From positions 1 through 41,674 of the forward strand of contig JAQXKS010000007.1 in the NCBI GenBank assembly GCA_029010575.1: a stretch of DNA of 41,674 nucleotides. The letters run 5' to 3'. The stretch is from Bacteroidales bacterium. Its GTDB lineage: Bacteria; Bacteroidota; Bacteroidia; Bacteroidales; UBA932. A program made the position numbers and the translations under genes. This document shows, one piece after another, positions 19,786 through 27,444 of the stretch. Each line of letters opens with the position of its first letter. Positions within the stretch are counted from its first letter, which is position 1. The notes under the pieces were generated by a model that worked only from the letters and a program-made list of their open reading frames with translations, did not search any database and was not told where the DNA came from.

Positions 19786-20694
19786 TTATCTTTCAAGTCT
19801 TGTAAACACACTTAAAGGGAGACATCTTCCGAAGTTGTCCTGAAGAATCAGCTCTCCGGAAATTCTACGTCCCGACTCACCACAGGCACACTTTACAAGG
19901 GTATCGGCAAGCATTGCAGAATAACCATTGGAATAGAGATTCAGAACCATAAAAGCATTCATGGGCGAAAGAATCGCCGCACAGCCCTTCAGGAGTTCAA
20001 AAAGGGACTCATCCAGTTTCCATCTCTCTCCATCCGGACCTCTGCCGTACGCGGGAGGATCAAGGATTATGCCATCATACGTGACGCCTCTGCGGACCTG
20101 CCTTTGGACGAATTTCATGGCATCCTCGAGAATCCATCTGATATTGTCGAGTCCTGAGAGTTCCATGTTGCCGCGGGCCCAGGTGATTACCTGCTTTACT
20201 GAGTCAAGATGGGTTACATCAGCACCTGCCATACGTGCAGCAAGCGAGGCGGCACCCGTATACGCAAACAGATTCAAGACACGTGGAGGGTCGGTAACAG
20301 ACCTTTTCAAATTATTCTCTTTCAAACGGTTTATCTGAGAGACTATATAATCCCAATTAGGTGCCTGTTCAGGGAATACCCCTACATGCTTGAAAGATGT
20401 GAGCCCAAGGCGGAGTTTCATCTCACCATATGAGATAACCCACTGCTCAGGCATCCTTTTGAGCATGTTCCATACTCCGCTCTCCTCCTTTCCTGCCTTT
20501 GAAAAACCTGCTCCCTGAGTAAAGAGAGTATGCGCCATTTGCTTCCATTTATCATGGGACAAATGTCTATCCCACAAAGCCTTAGGTTCAGGGCGTATCA
20601 TAATGTACGGCCCGAATCTCTCCAGCTTTTCAAAATTTCCTGAATCTATTAGTTCGTAATCTTTCCACCCGGTGGAGGGAGATTCTGTTATCAT
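19786..20694 (-). CDS. Class I SAM-dependent methyltransferase (RlmI-related)
   Basis: This 302-residue Rossmann-fold methyltransferase resembles the COG1092/PF10672 group that contains the 23S rRNA methyltransferase RlmI. Visible motifs are VLNLFAYTGAASLAARMAGA (motif I, SAM binding) and DPPAYGRG (motif IV, typical of base methylation). It is about 90 residues shorter than E. coli RlmI and I see no PUA domain, so the exact target is unsure. I chose ATG 20694; an upstream TTG at 20700 adds only two residues. It is the first gene of the eight-gene block, about 37 bases from a -7 element. rRNA is the likely substrate by family. Confidence 0.85.
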   Translation of the reverse strand: MITESPSTGWKDYELIDSGNFEKLERFGPYIMIRPEPKALWDRHLSHDKWKQMAHTLFTQGAGFSKAGKEESGVWNMLKRMPEQWVISYGEMKLRLGLTSFKHVGVFPEQAPNWDYIVSQINRLKENNLKRSVTDPPRVLNLFAYTGAASLAARMAGADVTHLDSVKQVITWARGNMELSGLDNIRWILEDAMKFVQRQVRRGVTYDGIILDPPAYGRGPDGERWKLDESLFELLKGCAAILSPMNAFMVLNLYSNGYSAMLADTLVKCACGESGRRISGELILQDNFGRCLPLSVFTRLER

Positions 20695-20731
20695 TTTCAA
20701 AATTTTAAATTATATATTTGAAACCTAAATA

Positions 20732-20739
20732 CAAAGATA
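20732..20739 (-). promoter_or_regulatory. -7 promoter element (TATCTTTG, minus strand) for the eight-gene block
   Basis: The plus strand reads CAAAGATA, an exact TAnnTTTG box facing the methyltransferase gene. It lies back to back with the pgk box, 12 bases apart. Confidence 0.65.
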
Positions 20740-20751
20740 GGATTTTTACAC

Positions 20752-20759
20752 TATTTTTG
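20752..20759 (+). promoter_or_regulatory. -7 promoter element (TATTTTTG) for pgk
   Basis: An exact TAnnTTTG box lies 38 bases before the pgk ATG at 20798, leaving an AT-rich leader of about 30 bases. Confidence 0.65.
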
Positions 20760-20797
20760 TAGAAAATATCTTCTTGCAACTTTTAATTTTCAATATT

Positions 20798-22048
20798 ATG
20801 CAAAACATCAGCACATACGACTTTGCAGGCAAAAGAGCTATTGTCAGAGTCGATTTCAATGTTCCCTTAAACGAGGCATTTGAAATAACAGATGACACTC
20901 GTATAAGAGCAGCCATTCCCACTCTGAAAAAAGTATTGGAAAAGGGAGGCTCACTCATTATAATGTCACATCTGGGACGTCCCAAGGGACCCGCTGACAA
21001 ATTCTCGCTAAGACACATCATTGCCCGAGTTGAAGAACTTTTGGGCACCCCTGTTCAATTCGCAGATGACTGTCAGAAAGCCCAGCAGCAGGCAGCAGCG
21101 CTCAAACCCGGAGACGTACTGCTTCTGGAGAACCTCAGATTCTATGCCGAAGAAGAGGGAAAACCCAGAGGTCTTGCTGAAGATGCCTCTGAAGAGGAAA
21201 AGAAGGCTGCTAAAGCTGCTATCAAAGAGAGCCAGAAAGCCTTTACAAAAACACTGGCAAGCTATGCAGACTGCTACATAAACGATGCTTTCGGCACAGC
21301 ACACCGTGCACATGCCTCTACAGCCCTTATCGCTGAATATTTCCCCAATGACAAGATGTTCGGTTATGTGATGGAAGGAGAGATCAATGCAATAGACAAA
21401 GTGCTCAACGCTCCCCAGCACCCCCTCACAGCAATAATCGGAGGTGCAAAAGTATCTTCAAAGATAGGTATTATCGAACATCTTCTGGACCGCGTTGACA
21501 ACATGATTATCGGAGGAGGCATGGTCTACACATTCAGAAAAGCACAAGGCGGTTCAATCGGAGACTCCCTCTTCGAAGAAGACCAGCAGGAGACCGCTCT
21601 GAGAATTCTTGCCAAGGCTCAGGAAAAAGGCGTGAAGATTCTGCTTTCGGATGAAGTGGTAATTGCAGATGCATTCGACAACAACGCAAACAGTAAAATA
21701 GTTAAGAACAATGCTATCCCTGACGGTTGGATGGGTATGGATGCTGCCCCCTCTACAGTTGAACAATGGAAAGAGGTTCTTTTGGCCTCAAAGACCATCC
21801 TCTGGAATGGTCCGGTAGGAGTATTCGAGATGCCCAACTTCGCAAAAGGAACAGATGCAATCGCTGAAATCCTTGCTGAAGCTACTGAAAAGGGAGCATT
21901 TACCCTCGTTGGCGGTGGTGACTCTGTAGCAGCAGTGACCAGAATGGGATACGCAGACAAAGTAAGCTATGTATCGACAGGAGGTGGTGCAATGCTCGAA
22001 TACCTCGAAGGGATAGAGCTTCCCGGCATCAAAGCAATCCGCAAATAA
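20798..22048 (+). CDS. pgk: Phosphoglycerate kinase
   Basis: This 416-residue glycolytic enzyme transfers phosphate between 1,3-bisphosphoglycerate and ADP. The N-terminal substrate-binding motif [13 protein letters not shown] is at about residues 13-25. SHLGRPKGP follows at about 56-64, the [12 protein letters not shown] block lies near 160-170, and the C-terminal nucleotide site includes [13 protein letters not shown]. Length is normal. I chose ATG 20798; the frame can be extended to a TTG at 20774, but the extension is AT-rich leader sequence close to the promoter. The gene is monocistronic and ends before a strong hairpin terminator. Confidence 0.98.
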   Translation: MQNISTYDFAGKRAIVRVDFNVPLNEAFEITDDTRIRAAIPTLKKVLEKGGSLIIMSHLGRPKGPADKFSLRHIIARVEELLGTPVQFADDCQKAQQQAAALKPGDVLLLENLRFYAEEEGKPRGLAEDASEEEKKAAKAAIKESQKAFTKTLASYADCYINDAFGTAHRAHASTALIAEYFPNDKMFGYVMEGEINAIDKVLNAPQHPLTAIIGGAKVSSKIGIIEHLLDRVDNMIIGGGMVYTFRKAQGGSIGDSLFEEDQQETALRILAKAQEKGVKILLSDEVVIADAFDNNANSKIVKNNAIPDGWMGMDAAPSTVEQWKEVLLASKTILWNGPVGVFEMPNFAKGTDAIAEILAEATEKGAFTLVGGGDSVAAVTRMGYADKVSYVSTGGGAMLEYLEGIELPGIKAIRK

Positions 22049-22103
22049 CACCACCATTCCTTATATGTAACACATTAATAATAGTTGATAATACTAAAAG
22101 AAA

Positions 22104-22143
22104 ACGGTGACTAATCAGTCAATAAAGACTTTTTAGTCACCGT
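22104..22143. terminator. Bidirectional terminator between pgk and sdhC
   Basis: There is a perfect 11-bp stem, ACGGTGACTAA (22104-22114) pairing with TTAGTCACCGT (22133-22143). Inside it, a 2x2 internal loop is followed by 4 more pairs, AGTC 22117-22120 with GACT 22127-22130, closing the loop AATAAA. The plus strand continues CTATTTTATG and the minus strand continues TTTCTTTTAG, so both directions have U-rich tails. It lies 55 bases after the pgk stop and 31 bases beyond the sdhC stop. This is the only clear terminator at a convergent junction in the window. Confidence 0.85.
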
Positions 22144-22174
22144 CTATTTTATGTATATGGATTAATGATTCCTA

Positions 22175-22870
22175 TTAGCAGCAGCCGGTACAGCAGCAAG
22201 AGCAAAATCCGTTAGCACGGATAAATGCAACGATAGCAACTGCAGCGAAGATTGCGAAAATGATGGTTGCAACGATGTAGGAGATACATTTGAGCCTTCC
22301 AATCCATTTGTTATTGTTCCATCCGAAAGTATGGAAAGCACTCCAGAAACCATGTGTAAGGTGGAACCATAAAGCTACAAACCAGAGAATATAAAGAAGG
22401 GTAACCCACCATGGTTTGAATGTTGTTTCCATAAGGGTTACAGGGCTGATAAGTTCATCATGAGCGACACCCATGAATTCTTTAAGCTGCATTTCAGCCC
22501 AGAAGTGTGTAAGGTGGAATGCAAGGAATCCGAGAACGATGATACCGAGAACAAGCATATTTTTCGCTGCCCATCCATCGCTTGCACTTTTATTGGCTAC
22601 TTCATATCTCTGATTTCCACGAGCCTTCAGGTTGGTGTAAGAGAGATAGAATGCATAGATGATGTGGATAATGAATCCGGCAGCAAGAACCGGAACCATA
22701 ATGGTCACAATCGGCAATGCCATGAACTCACAACCCGAAACAAACCATTCAGGATTGAAGATATACAAAGCATTGATAGTGCCGTGCAAGAGAAGGAAAA
22801 GTATCAGGAACAGACCGGTAACGCTCATGATTACCTTCTTTCCGATAGAAGAAGTAAAAATATTAGCCAT
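22175..22870 (-). CDS. sdhC: Succinate dehydrogenase/fumarate reductase cytochrome b558 subunit
   Basis: This 231-residue membrane protein with five predicted helices matches the di-heme b558-type SdhC/FrdC of Bacteroidetes. Candidate heme-ligand histidines are in LLHGTIN, VAGFIIHIIYAF-like, FHLTHFW and FHLTHGFWSAFHTFGW segments. In the complex it anchors SdhA/SdhB and passes electrons to or from menaquinone. Two things are odd. First, sdhA and sdhB, normally directly downstream, are absent: a terminator and convergent pgk follow. Second, the protein ends in GFCSCCCTGCC (221-231), with six cysteines in the last nine residues. A -7 box precedes it. The family is secure; the role of the tail is unknown. 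Confidence 0.93.
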   Translation of the reverse strand: MANIFTSSIGKKVIMSVTGLFLILFLLLHGTINALYIFNPEWFVSGCEFMALPIVTIMVPVLAAGFIIHIIYAFYLSYTNLKARGNQRYEVANKSASDGWAAKNMLVLGIIVLGFLAFHLTHFWAEMQLKEFMGVAHDELISPVTLMETTFKPWWVTLLYILWFVALWFHLTHGFWSAFHTFGWNNNKWIGRLKCISYIVATIIFAIFAAVAIVAFIRANGFCSCCCTGCC

Positions 22871-22896
22871 TTCTTTAAAAAATTTGATTTGTTTGG

Positions 22897-22904
22897 CAAA
22901 GATA
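22897..22904 (-). promoter_or_regulatory. -7 promoter element (TATCTTTG, minus strand) for sdhC
   Basis: The plus strand reads CAAAGATA, 26 bases upstream of the sdhC start, an exact match to TAnnTTTG. Confidence 0.65.
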
Positions 22905-22936
22905 ACTCCTTGCTTGTAATTTTCATAATCTTTAAA

Positions 22937-22944
22937 TACTTTTG
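22937..22944 (+). promoter_or_regulatory. -7 promoter element (TACTTTTG) for the DAHP synthase gene
   Basis: An exact TAnnTTTG match lies 29 bases before ATG 22974 and 11 bases before ATG 22956. The spacing favours 22974 as the translation start. Confidence 0.6.
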
Positions 22945-22973
22945 TTCACAAGTTTATGCGTTTTTTGACAAAA

Positions 22974-24011
22974 ATGAAGAATGATAGACCATACATAATA
23001 GCAGGTCCCTGCTCTTTGGAATCGGAAGAGCAGATTTTCAAATCTGCAGAGGAGATAAGCAAACTGGGGATAGAGGTACTCCGGGCCGGAATCTGGAAGC
23101 CCAGAACACACCCCGGTTCGTTTGAAGGAATAGGTGACATCGGGGTAAAGATGCTTAAGGAGGCAGCCCTTAGATATGGACTCAAGTGTGCCACAGAGGT
23201 GGCAAATCCCAAACATATAGAATCAGCATTAAAAGGGGGAATAGATATACTTTGGATTGGAGCCAGAACCACCGGAAATCCGTTTATGGTATCCGAAATA
23301 GCATCAGCACTCTCAGGAGCAGACATTCCCGTAATGGTCAAAAACCCCCTCAATCCCGACATAGAACTTTGGTGCGGAGCAATCGAGAGGCTCACACGCT
23401 CTGGATTAAGCAATATCTCAGCACTCCATAGGGGGTTTTACAGCTATACAGACGGAATCTACAGAAATCCACCCATGTGGCACATTCCCGTCGAGCTCAG
23501 AAGGAGATTTCCGAAGATGAGAATCATTTGCGACCCCAGCCATATATGCGGAGATAGAAGACTGGTAGAAGAGATTGCCCAACAGGCTGTTACTTTTGGA
23601 TTTGACGGACTTATGATAGAGTGTCATCCGACTCCAGAGCTCGCCCTTAGCGATGCAGGACAGCAAGTCACTCCACTAATGCTGGGCGAAATAATCTCAC
23701 GCCTGAAGATCCCTGTTTCGAACGACAAGGAGAGAGATTTTGACAAGATGGCGGAAGAGCTGCGCAGCACCATCGATTCACTTGATGAGACGCTAATCGA
23801 CATTCTGGCCAGAAGAATGGATGCTGTAAGAAGTATCGGCAGTCTGAAAAGAAAAATGGGGCTGCCTGTATTGCAACCCCAAAGATGGAACAACGTGCTT
23901 GAGAGTGCGCTTGTCCACGCAAAGGAACACTCACTCGACACATCGTTTATAGAAAAGATCTTTACACTGATTCACGAAGAATCAATGAAGAATCAGGTCA
24001 GACAGTCATGA
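22974..24011 (+). CDS. Bifunctional DAHP synthase / chorismate mutase
   Basis: This 345-residue fusion has an N-terminal KDSA-like (type I beta) 3-deoxy-7-phosphoheptulonate synthase, about 1-245. It begins with RPYIIAGPCSLESEEQ and contains RAGIWKPRTHPGSFEGIG, WIGARTTGNPF, VKNPLNPD and CDPSHICG. The C-terminal AroQ-type chorismate mutase spans about 250-345 (LRSTIDSLDETLIDILARRM). It links entry to the shikimate pathway with prephenate synthesis. In the characterised Porphyromonas homologue, prephenate feeds back on the synthase through the mutase domain, and this is likely here too. I chose ATG 22974 because PYIIAGPCS follows it closely, as in relatives, and because ATG 22956 would leave almost no leader. 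The 3' end overlaps frr by 14 bases. Confidence 0.94.
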   Translation: MKNDRPYIIAGPCSLESEEQIFKSAEEISKLGIEVLRAGIWKPRTHPGSFEGIGDIGVKMLKEAALRYGLKCATEVANPKHIESALKGGIDILWIGARTTGNPFMVSEIASALSGADIPVMVKNPLNPDIELWCGAIERLTRSGLSNISALHRGFYSYTDGIYRNPPMWHIPVELRRRFPKMRIICDPSHICGDRRLVEEIAQQAVTFGFDGLMIECHPTPELALSDAGQQVTPLMLGEIISRLKIPVSNDKERDFDKMAEELRSTIDSLDETLIDILARRMDAVRSIGSLKRKMGLPVLQPQRWNNVLESALVHAKEHSLDTSFIEKIFTLIHEESMKNQVRQS

Positions 24012-24561
24012 TTTCTTTTTCCTTAGCAGCGATAACTTCATCGACTTTCTTATTGAATTTGTCGACATCCTTCTGGATAACTGCTTCAGAATCCTTTGCT
24101 TCATCCTCAGGCATACCGTCTTTCTGAGCCTTCTTGAACTGGTCGTTGGCATCGCGACGTGCGTTACGGATAGAGATTTTGGCAGATTCACCAGCTGCTT
24201 TCACCTTCTTAACAAGATCCTTACGTCTATCTTCTGTAAGAGGGGGGATGGTTATTCTGATCTGTACACCATCATTCTGAGGAGTAACACCGAGGTTGGC
24301 ATCCATAATGGCTTTTTCGATCTTGGCAATCATATTCTTTTCCCAAGGCTGGATAAGGATTGTACGTGCATCAGGAACAGTAATACTTGCCACCTGAGGA
24401 ACAGGTGTGGGGCTGCCATAGTAGTCTACCATTACATTGTTGAACATAGCAGGATTGGCTTTACCTGCTCTATAGGTCTTGAGATCCTCTTCGAGGAAAG
24501 TTACCGCATCCTGCATCTTCGCTGCAGCACCCGCGATAATATCTTTTGAATTTTCAGCCAT
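23998..24561 (-). CDS. frr: Ribosome recycling factor
   Basis: This 187-residue protein splits post-termination ribosomes together with EF-G. The two-domain pattern is clear: FLEEDLKTYRAGKANPAMFNNVMVDYYGSPTPVPQVASI, IQPWEKNMIAKIEKAI, and the C-terminal helix with ITIPPLTEDRRKDLVKK. I chose ATG 24561. The longer frame to 24591 starts at GTG, overlaps pyrH and would exceed the usual length of about 185. It follows pyrH by 22 bases, the classic pyrH-frr pair. The last 14 bases overlap the convergent DAHP synthase gene. Confidence 0.97.
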   Translation of the reverse strand: MAENSKDIIAGAAAKMQDAVTFLEEDLKTYRAGKANPAMFNNVMVDYYGSPTPVPQVASITVPDARTILIQPWEKNMIAKIEKAIMDANLGVTPQNDGVQIRITIPPLTEDRRKDLVKKVKAAGESAKISIRNARRDANDQFKKAQKDGMPEDEAKDSEAVIQKDVDKFNKKVDEVIAAKEKEIMTV

Positions 24562-24583
24562 ATAAAGTATTGTTAAATTATTG

Positions 24584-25294
24584 TTATTCACCTTTTACGA
24601 TTGTTCCTATATTCTGGCCGGAAAGAAGACGTGAGAGATTTCCCTTACCATTCATATCGAACACCACGATTGGCATATTATTATCCTTGCACAGAGCAAA
24701 AGCTGTACTGTCCATAATACGCAGACCATCTGCAAGAGCTCTGTCGTATGAGAGGGATGAATATTTCACTGCAGTAGGATCCTTTTCGGGGTCTGCGGTA
24801 TATACACCATCGACACGAGTTCCCTTGAGCAGTGCATCTGCACCTATTTCACACGCCCTGAGTGCAGAAGCTGAATCAGTAGTGAAGAAAGGATTACCGG
24901 TACCACCTGCGATAATCGCCACAGAACCGGCCTTCATAGCCTCTACAGCCTTGTCCCTATCATAATACTCTGCGATTGGCTTCATTGGAGTGGATGTAAA
25001 GACAACTGCATCTACCCCGGCTCTTTTGATAGCCAGAGAGAGGCCTATGCTGTTTATAACAGTGGCAAGCATTCCCATTTGATCGCCCTTTACTCTGTCA
25101 AAACCCTTACCCACACCAGAGAGTCCTCTGAAGATGTTTCCGCCACCCACAACGATAGCAACCTCGACACCGGAACGCACTGCTGAGGCGACCTCTTCAG
25201 CATATACTGAGAGGACCTTTTCGTCAATTCCCTTTCCGTCGGGGCCACCAAGGCTCTCGCCACTAAGTTTTAGGAGAATTCTTTTATAGTTCAT
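24584..25294 (-). CDS. pyrH: UMP kinase
   Basis: This 236-residue hexameric kinase makes UDP from UMP in pyrimidine synthesis. Visible motifs are YKRILLKLSGESLGG at the N terminus, VVGGGNIFRG, GDQMGMLATVINSIGL, the GTGNPFFTTDSASALRA substrate loop, and DADPEKDPTAVKY-like sequence. I prefer ATG 25294 (MNYKRILLKL). The upstream ATG 25306 adds four residues, lies inside an inverted repeat and is only 8 bases from the -7 element. It is followed by frr. Its upstream neighbour hemW is 60 bases away, so pyrH-frr may have its own promoter. Confidence 0.96.
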   Translation of the reverse strand: MNYKRILLKLSGESLGGPDGKGIDEKVLSVYAEEVASAVRSGVEVAIVVGGGNIFRGLSGVGKGFDRVKGDQMGMLATVINSIGLSLAIKRAGVDAVVFTSTPMKPIAEYYDRDKAVEAMKAGSVAIIAGGTGNPFFTTDSASALRACEIGADALLKGTRVDGVYTADPEKDPTAVKYSSLSYDRALADGLRIMDSTAFALCKDNNMPIVVFDMNGKGNLSRLLSGQNIGTIVKGE

Positions 25295-25301
25295 ATGATA
25301 A

Positions 25302-25328
25302 TTCATTTATCCTACAAAGATAAATGAA
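25302..25328. repeat. Perfect 10-bp inverted repeat around the pyrH promoter
   Basis: TTCATTTATC (25302-25311) and GATAAATGAA (25319-25328) are exact reverse complements separated by 7 bases. The right arm and loop contain the minus-strand -7 box (25315-25322), and the left arm contains the upstream candidate start codon of pyrH. It could be an operator, a leader hairpin or a weak hemW terminator. It lacks a good U-tract on the minus strand. Confidence 0.7.
25315..25322 (-). promoter_or_regulatory. -7 promoter element (TATCTTTG, minus strand) for pyrH-frr
   Basis: The plus strand reads CAAAGATA, an exact TAnnTTTG box 20 bases upstream of ATG 25294. It lies within the inverted repeat at 25302-25328. 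Confidence 0.55.
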
Positions 25329-25354
25329 CTTTTCTAAGTTTCAAAGCACTGATA

Positions 25355-26488
25355 TCACAATTCACGAATCACACTATCACTGACGAAGAGTCTCTCTTTG
25401 GGTATAAAGACTCTGTCTCCCTCTATTGCAAGAGCTCCACAGGAGCATAATCGACTGATGGTTTTGCGGTCAGTAGCCAATTCGTTAAGAACAGAGAGTT
25501 CCATCCCCTCACACCGTCTCAGACCGAGCATGATGGTTTCCACCCTTATATCTTCACCATCAAGCTCTTCACTTTCAAAGGGCATAAGAGAGTGGTCATT
25601 GTAATGGTAATAAGCAATATACCTTTCTATATCAGAGAGATTCCACATCCTGCACCGGCCGTCGAAAGAGTGGGCACCAGGCCCCAGACCTATATATGGG
25701 ACCCTCTCCCAATAGGCACTGTTATGCTTTGAACGAAATCCCTTTCTGGCAAAATTAGAGACCTCATACTGACAATACCCGGCATACTCGAGCATCTGCT
25801 GTAACATCTCATACTGAGCCGCACAGAGTTCATCTGTGGGCTCGACATACTCACCCCTGTGTGCCCGGCAACCTAGTAAAGATTCTGCTTCAATACCCAT
25901 CTGGTAGGCAGAAATATGTTCCGGCTCCAATGATATTATCTTGGTCAAATCCTCGCGCCAGAGCGACAGAAGCTCAGCCTCATCGGAAGTACCCGAGGGA
26001 GCGGGGTCGTAACCGAAAATAAGATCCAAAGAGATATTGTCGAAGCCACCCTCCCTGAGCATTCTGTATGCACGGATTGCCCCGGCTGAATCGTGCCTTC
26101 TGTTCATCCACCTGAGAGATACGTCATTGAATGACTGTACCCCCATGCTAACCCTGTTGACTCCACACTCACGCAGTAGAGAGACCAGCCGTGGTGTCAC
26201 ATCATCAGGATTCACCTCAACGGTATACTCCACTACATCATATTTACTTGCAAGGGAGGCCATTATTTCAAAGAATTCGTCAGAGGCCAAAGAGGGAGTA
26301 CCTCCTCCCACATAAAGAGTCTTCACATCACAAGGTGAAGAGCCCATTAAATCCAAGAAGCTCCTCCGGGCGGATATTTCACCCAGAAGAGCTTCATTAT
26401 ACTCTTTTTCTTTCCCCTTTTCTGTTACTGAATAGAAGTCACAATAAGTACAGAAGGTCCTGCAGAAAGGGAAATGAACATAAATCAT
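25355..26488 (-). CDS. hemW: Radical SAM heme chaperone HemW
   Basis: This 377-residue radical SAM protein is related to oxygen-independent coproporphyrinogen oxidase, but HemW proteins bind and deliver heme. The cluster motif FPFCRTFCTYCDF gives Cys9, Cys13 and Cys16. GGGTPS follows near residue 68. VNRVSMGVQSFND, a SAM-binding region and GLGPAHSFDG-like sequence (written here as GLGPGAHSF) appear in the middle. A winged-helix-like C-terminal domain follows. I chose ATG 26488 because the frame extension to 26497 uses TTG and adds only three residues. It starts 9 bases after the coiled-coil protein gene, probably one transcript. HemN-like oxidase activity is less likely given the HemW-type sequence. 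Confidence 0.93.
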   Translation of the reverse strand: MIYVHFPFCRTFCTYCDFYSVTEKGKEKEYNEALLGEISARRSFLDLMGSSPCDVKTLYVGGGTPSLASDEFFEIMASLASKYDVVEYTVEVNPDDVTPRLVSLLRECGVNRVSMGVQSFNDVSLRWMNRRHDSAGAIRAYRMLREGGFDNISLDLIFGYDPAPSGTSDEAELLSLWREDLTKIISLEPEHISAYQMGIEAESLLGCRAHRGEYVEPTDELCAAQYEMLQQMLEYAGYCQYEVSNFARKGFRSKHNSAYWERVPYIGLGPGAHSFDGRCRMWNLSDIERYIAYYHYNDHSLMPFESEELDGEDIRVETIMLGLRRCEGMELSVLNELATDRKTISRLCSCGALAIEGDRVFIPKERLFVSDSVIREL

Positions 26489-26497
26489 ACACTGCAA

Positions 26498-27376
26498 CTA
26501 TTTGAGAAGCAGTTCACTGCTTCCTATTTCGCCTCCAAGTGTAAATACCTCGACATTATATAGACCCTTTACAAATCCCTGCTCTGGAGCGAAGTAGATA
26601 CATACTTCCACCTCATCACCCTGATAATCGACTTCACGGGATTCCGTATAGACAATCTGTTCACCTGCCACCTCAACTATATTAGTGGCATTATTGGTCA
26701 TCAAAATGCCATCGGGGTCTTTCACACGTATGTAGACTCTCATTGGACCGCGCTTTGCGATATCATTCTCTACCAGATAGAGGCAAGTCTTTATCTTGAC
26801 AGCCCTGCTACTTCTGTCGGTAAGCTTATTGGATTTGTTGATTGCAATTACTGAGATGCCTCGTCCCTTTACAGTCGAGCCCTTTTCCACCAGCTTGGCA
26901 TATTCGTCCGAAGTTTTGGTAAGCTCCTGTATCTTCTTGTTCGACTCCTTCGCCTCTTTTCTCGCAATTTCGACATCCTTTCTGAGGGCAATGTTGACCA
27001 TATTCAGCGAGTCGATCTGCAGTATATAATGCTTCATTATAGAACGTAATGTTCCGAGTTCCTTTTCGTATTCCCTTATCTTCTGACGGTTCGCAGCATC
27101 TGTCTTCTTGATTCTGTCGAGCAGCTGGGCTACCTTCTCCCTTTCCACCTCCAGATGATGATTAAGGGTATCATTATCTGACGAAAGCTGGGAGTACTCT
27201 CCCTGCAAGTTGATAAGATCCTCGGTAAGTTCCTCTTTCTCAGCAGTAAGGTCGTTAATAAGAGATTGCCTGTCGAACCACACATAAGCAAAGATACCTG
27301 CGAGAACGACAGCTGCAACAGCAAGAACCACTACAGCAATTTTCAGATTTTTGTTATTTTTGTTTTCGTTTTCCAT
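26498..27376 (-). CDS. Membrane-anchored coiled-coil protein of unknown function
   Basis: This 292-residue protein has a short basic N terminus and one membrane helix at about residues 12-32 (IAVVVLAVAAVVLAGIFAYV). A long predicted coiled coil runs from about 36 to 168 (heptad-like, rich in Glu, Lys and Leu). The C-terminal domain of about 120 residues looks beta-rich (RVYIRVKDPDGILMT, EVDYQGDEVEVCIYF, GLYNVEVFTLGGEIGSSELLL). The topology suggests that the coiled coil and beta domain face the periplasm. I recognise it only as a conserved Bacteroidetes-type hypothetical. It has its own -7 box and leads an operon with hemW, pyrH and frr. No enzymatic motif is visible. Confidence 0.75.
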   Translation of the reverse strand: MENENKNNKNLKIAVVVLAVAAVVLAGIFAYVWFDRQSLINDLTAEKEELTEDLINLQGEYSQLSSDNDTLNHHLEVEREKVAQLLDRIKKTDAANRQKIREYEKELGTLRSIMKHYILQIDSLNMVNIALRKDVEIARKEAKESNKKIQELTKTSDEYAKLVEKGSTVKGRGISVIAINKSNKLTDRSSRAVKIKTCLYLVENDIAKRGPMRVYIRVKDPDGILMTNNATNIVEVAGEQIVYTESREVDYQGDEVEVCIYFAPEQGFVKGLYNVEVFTLGGEIGSSELLLK

Positions 27377-27398
27377 ACAAATTATTGTTTTATCAGTT

Positions 27399-27406
27399 CA
27401 AAAATA
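27399..27406 (-). promoter_or_regulatory. -7 promoter element (TATTTTTG, minus strand)
   Basis: The plus strand reads CAAAAATA, an exact TAnnTTTG box 22 bases upstream of the coiled-coil protein start at 27376. No exact box was found for the divergent holB. Confidence 0.6.
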
Positions 27407-27444
27407 GCAATTATTTTATGTAAAACATATAAAGTACAAAAATT

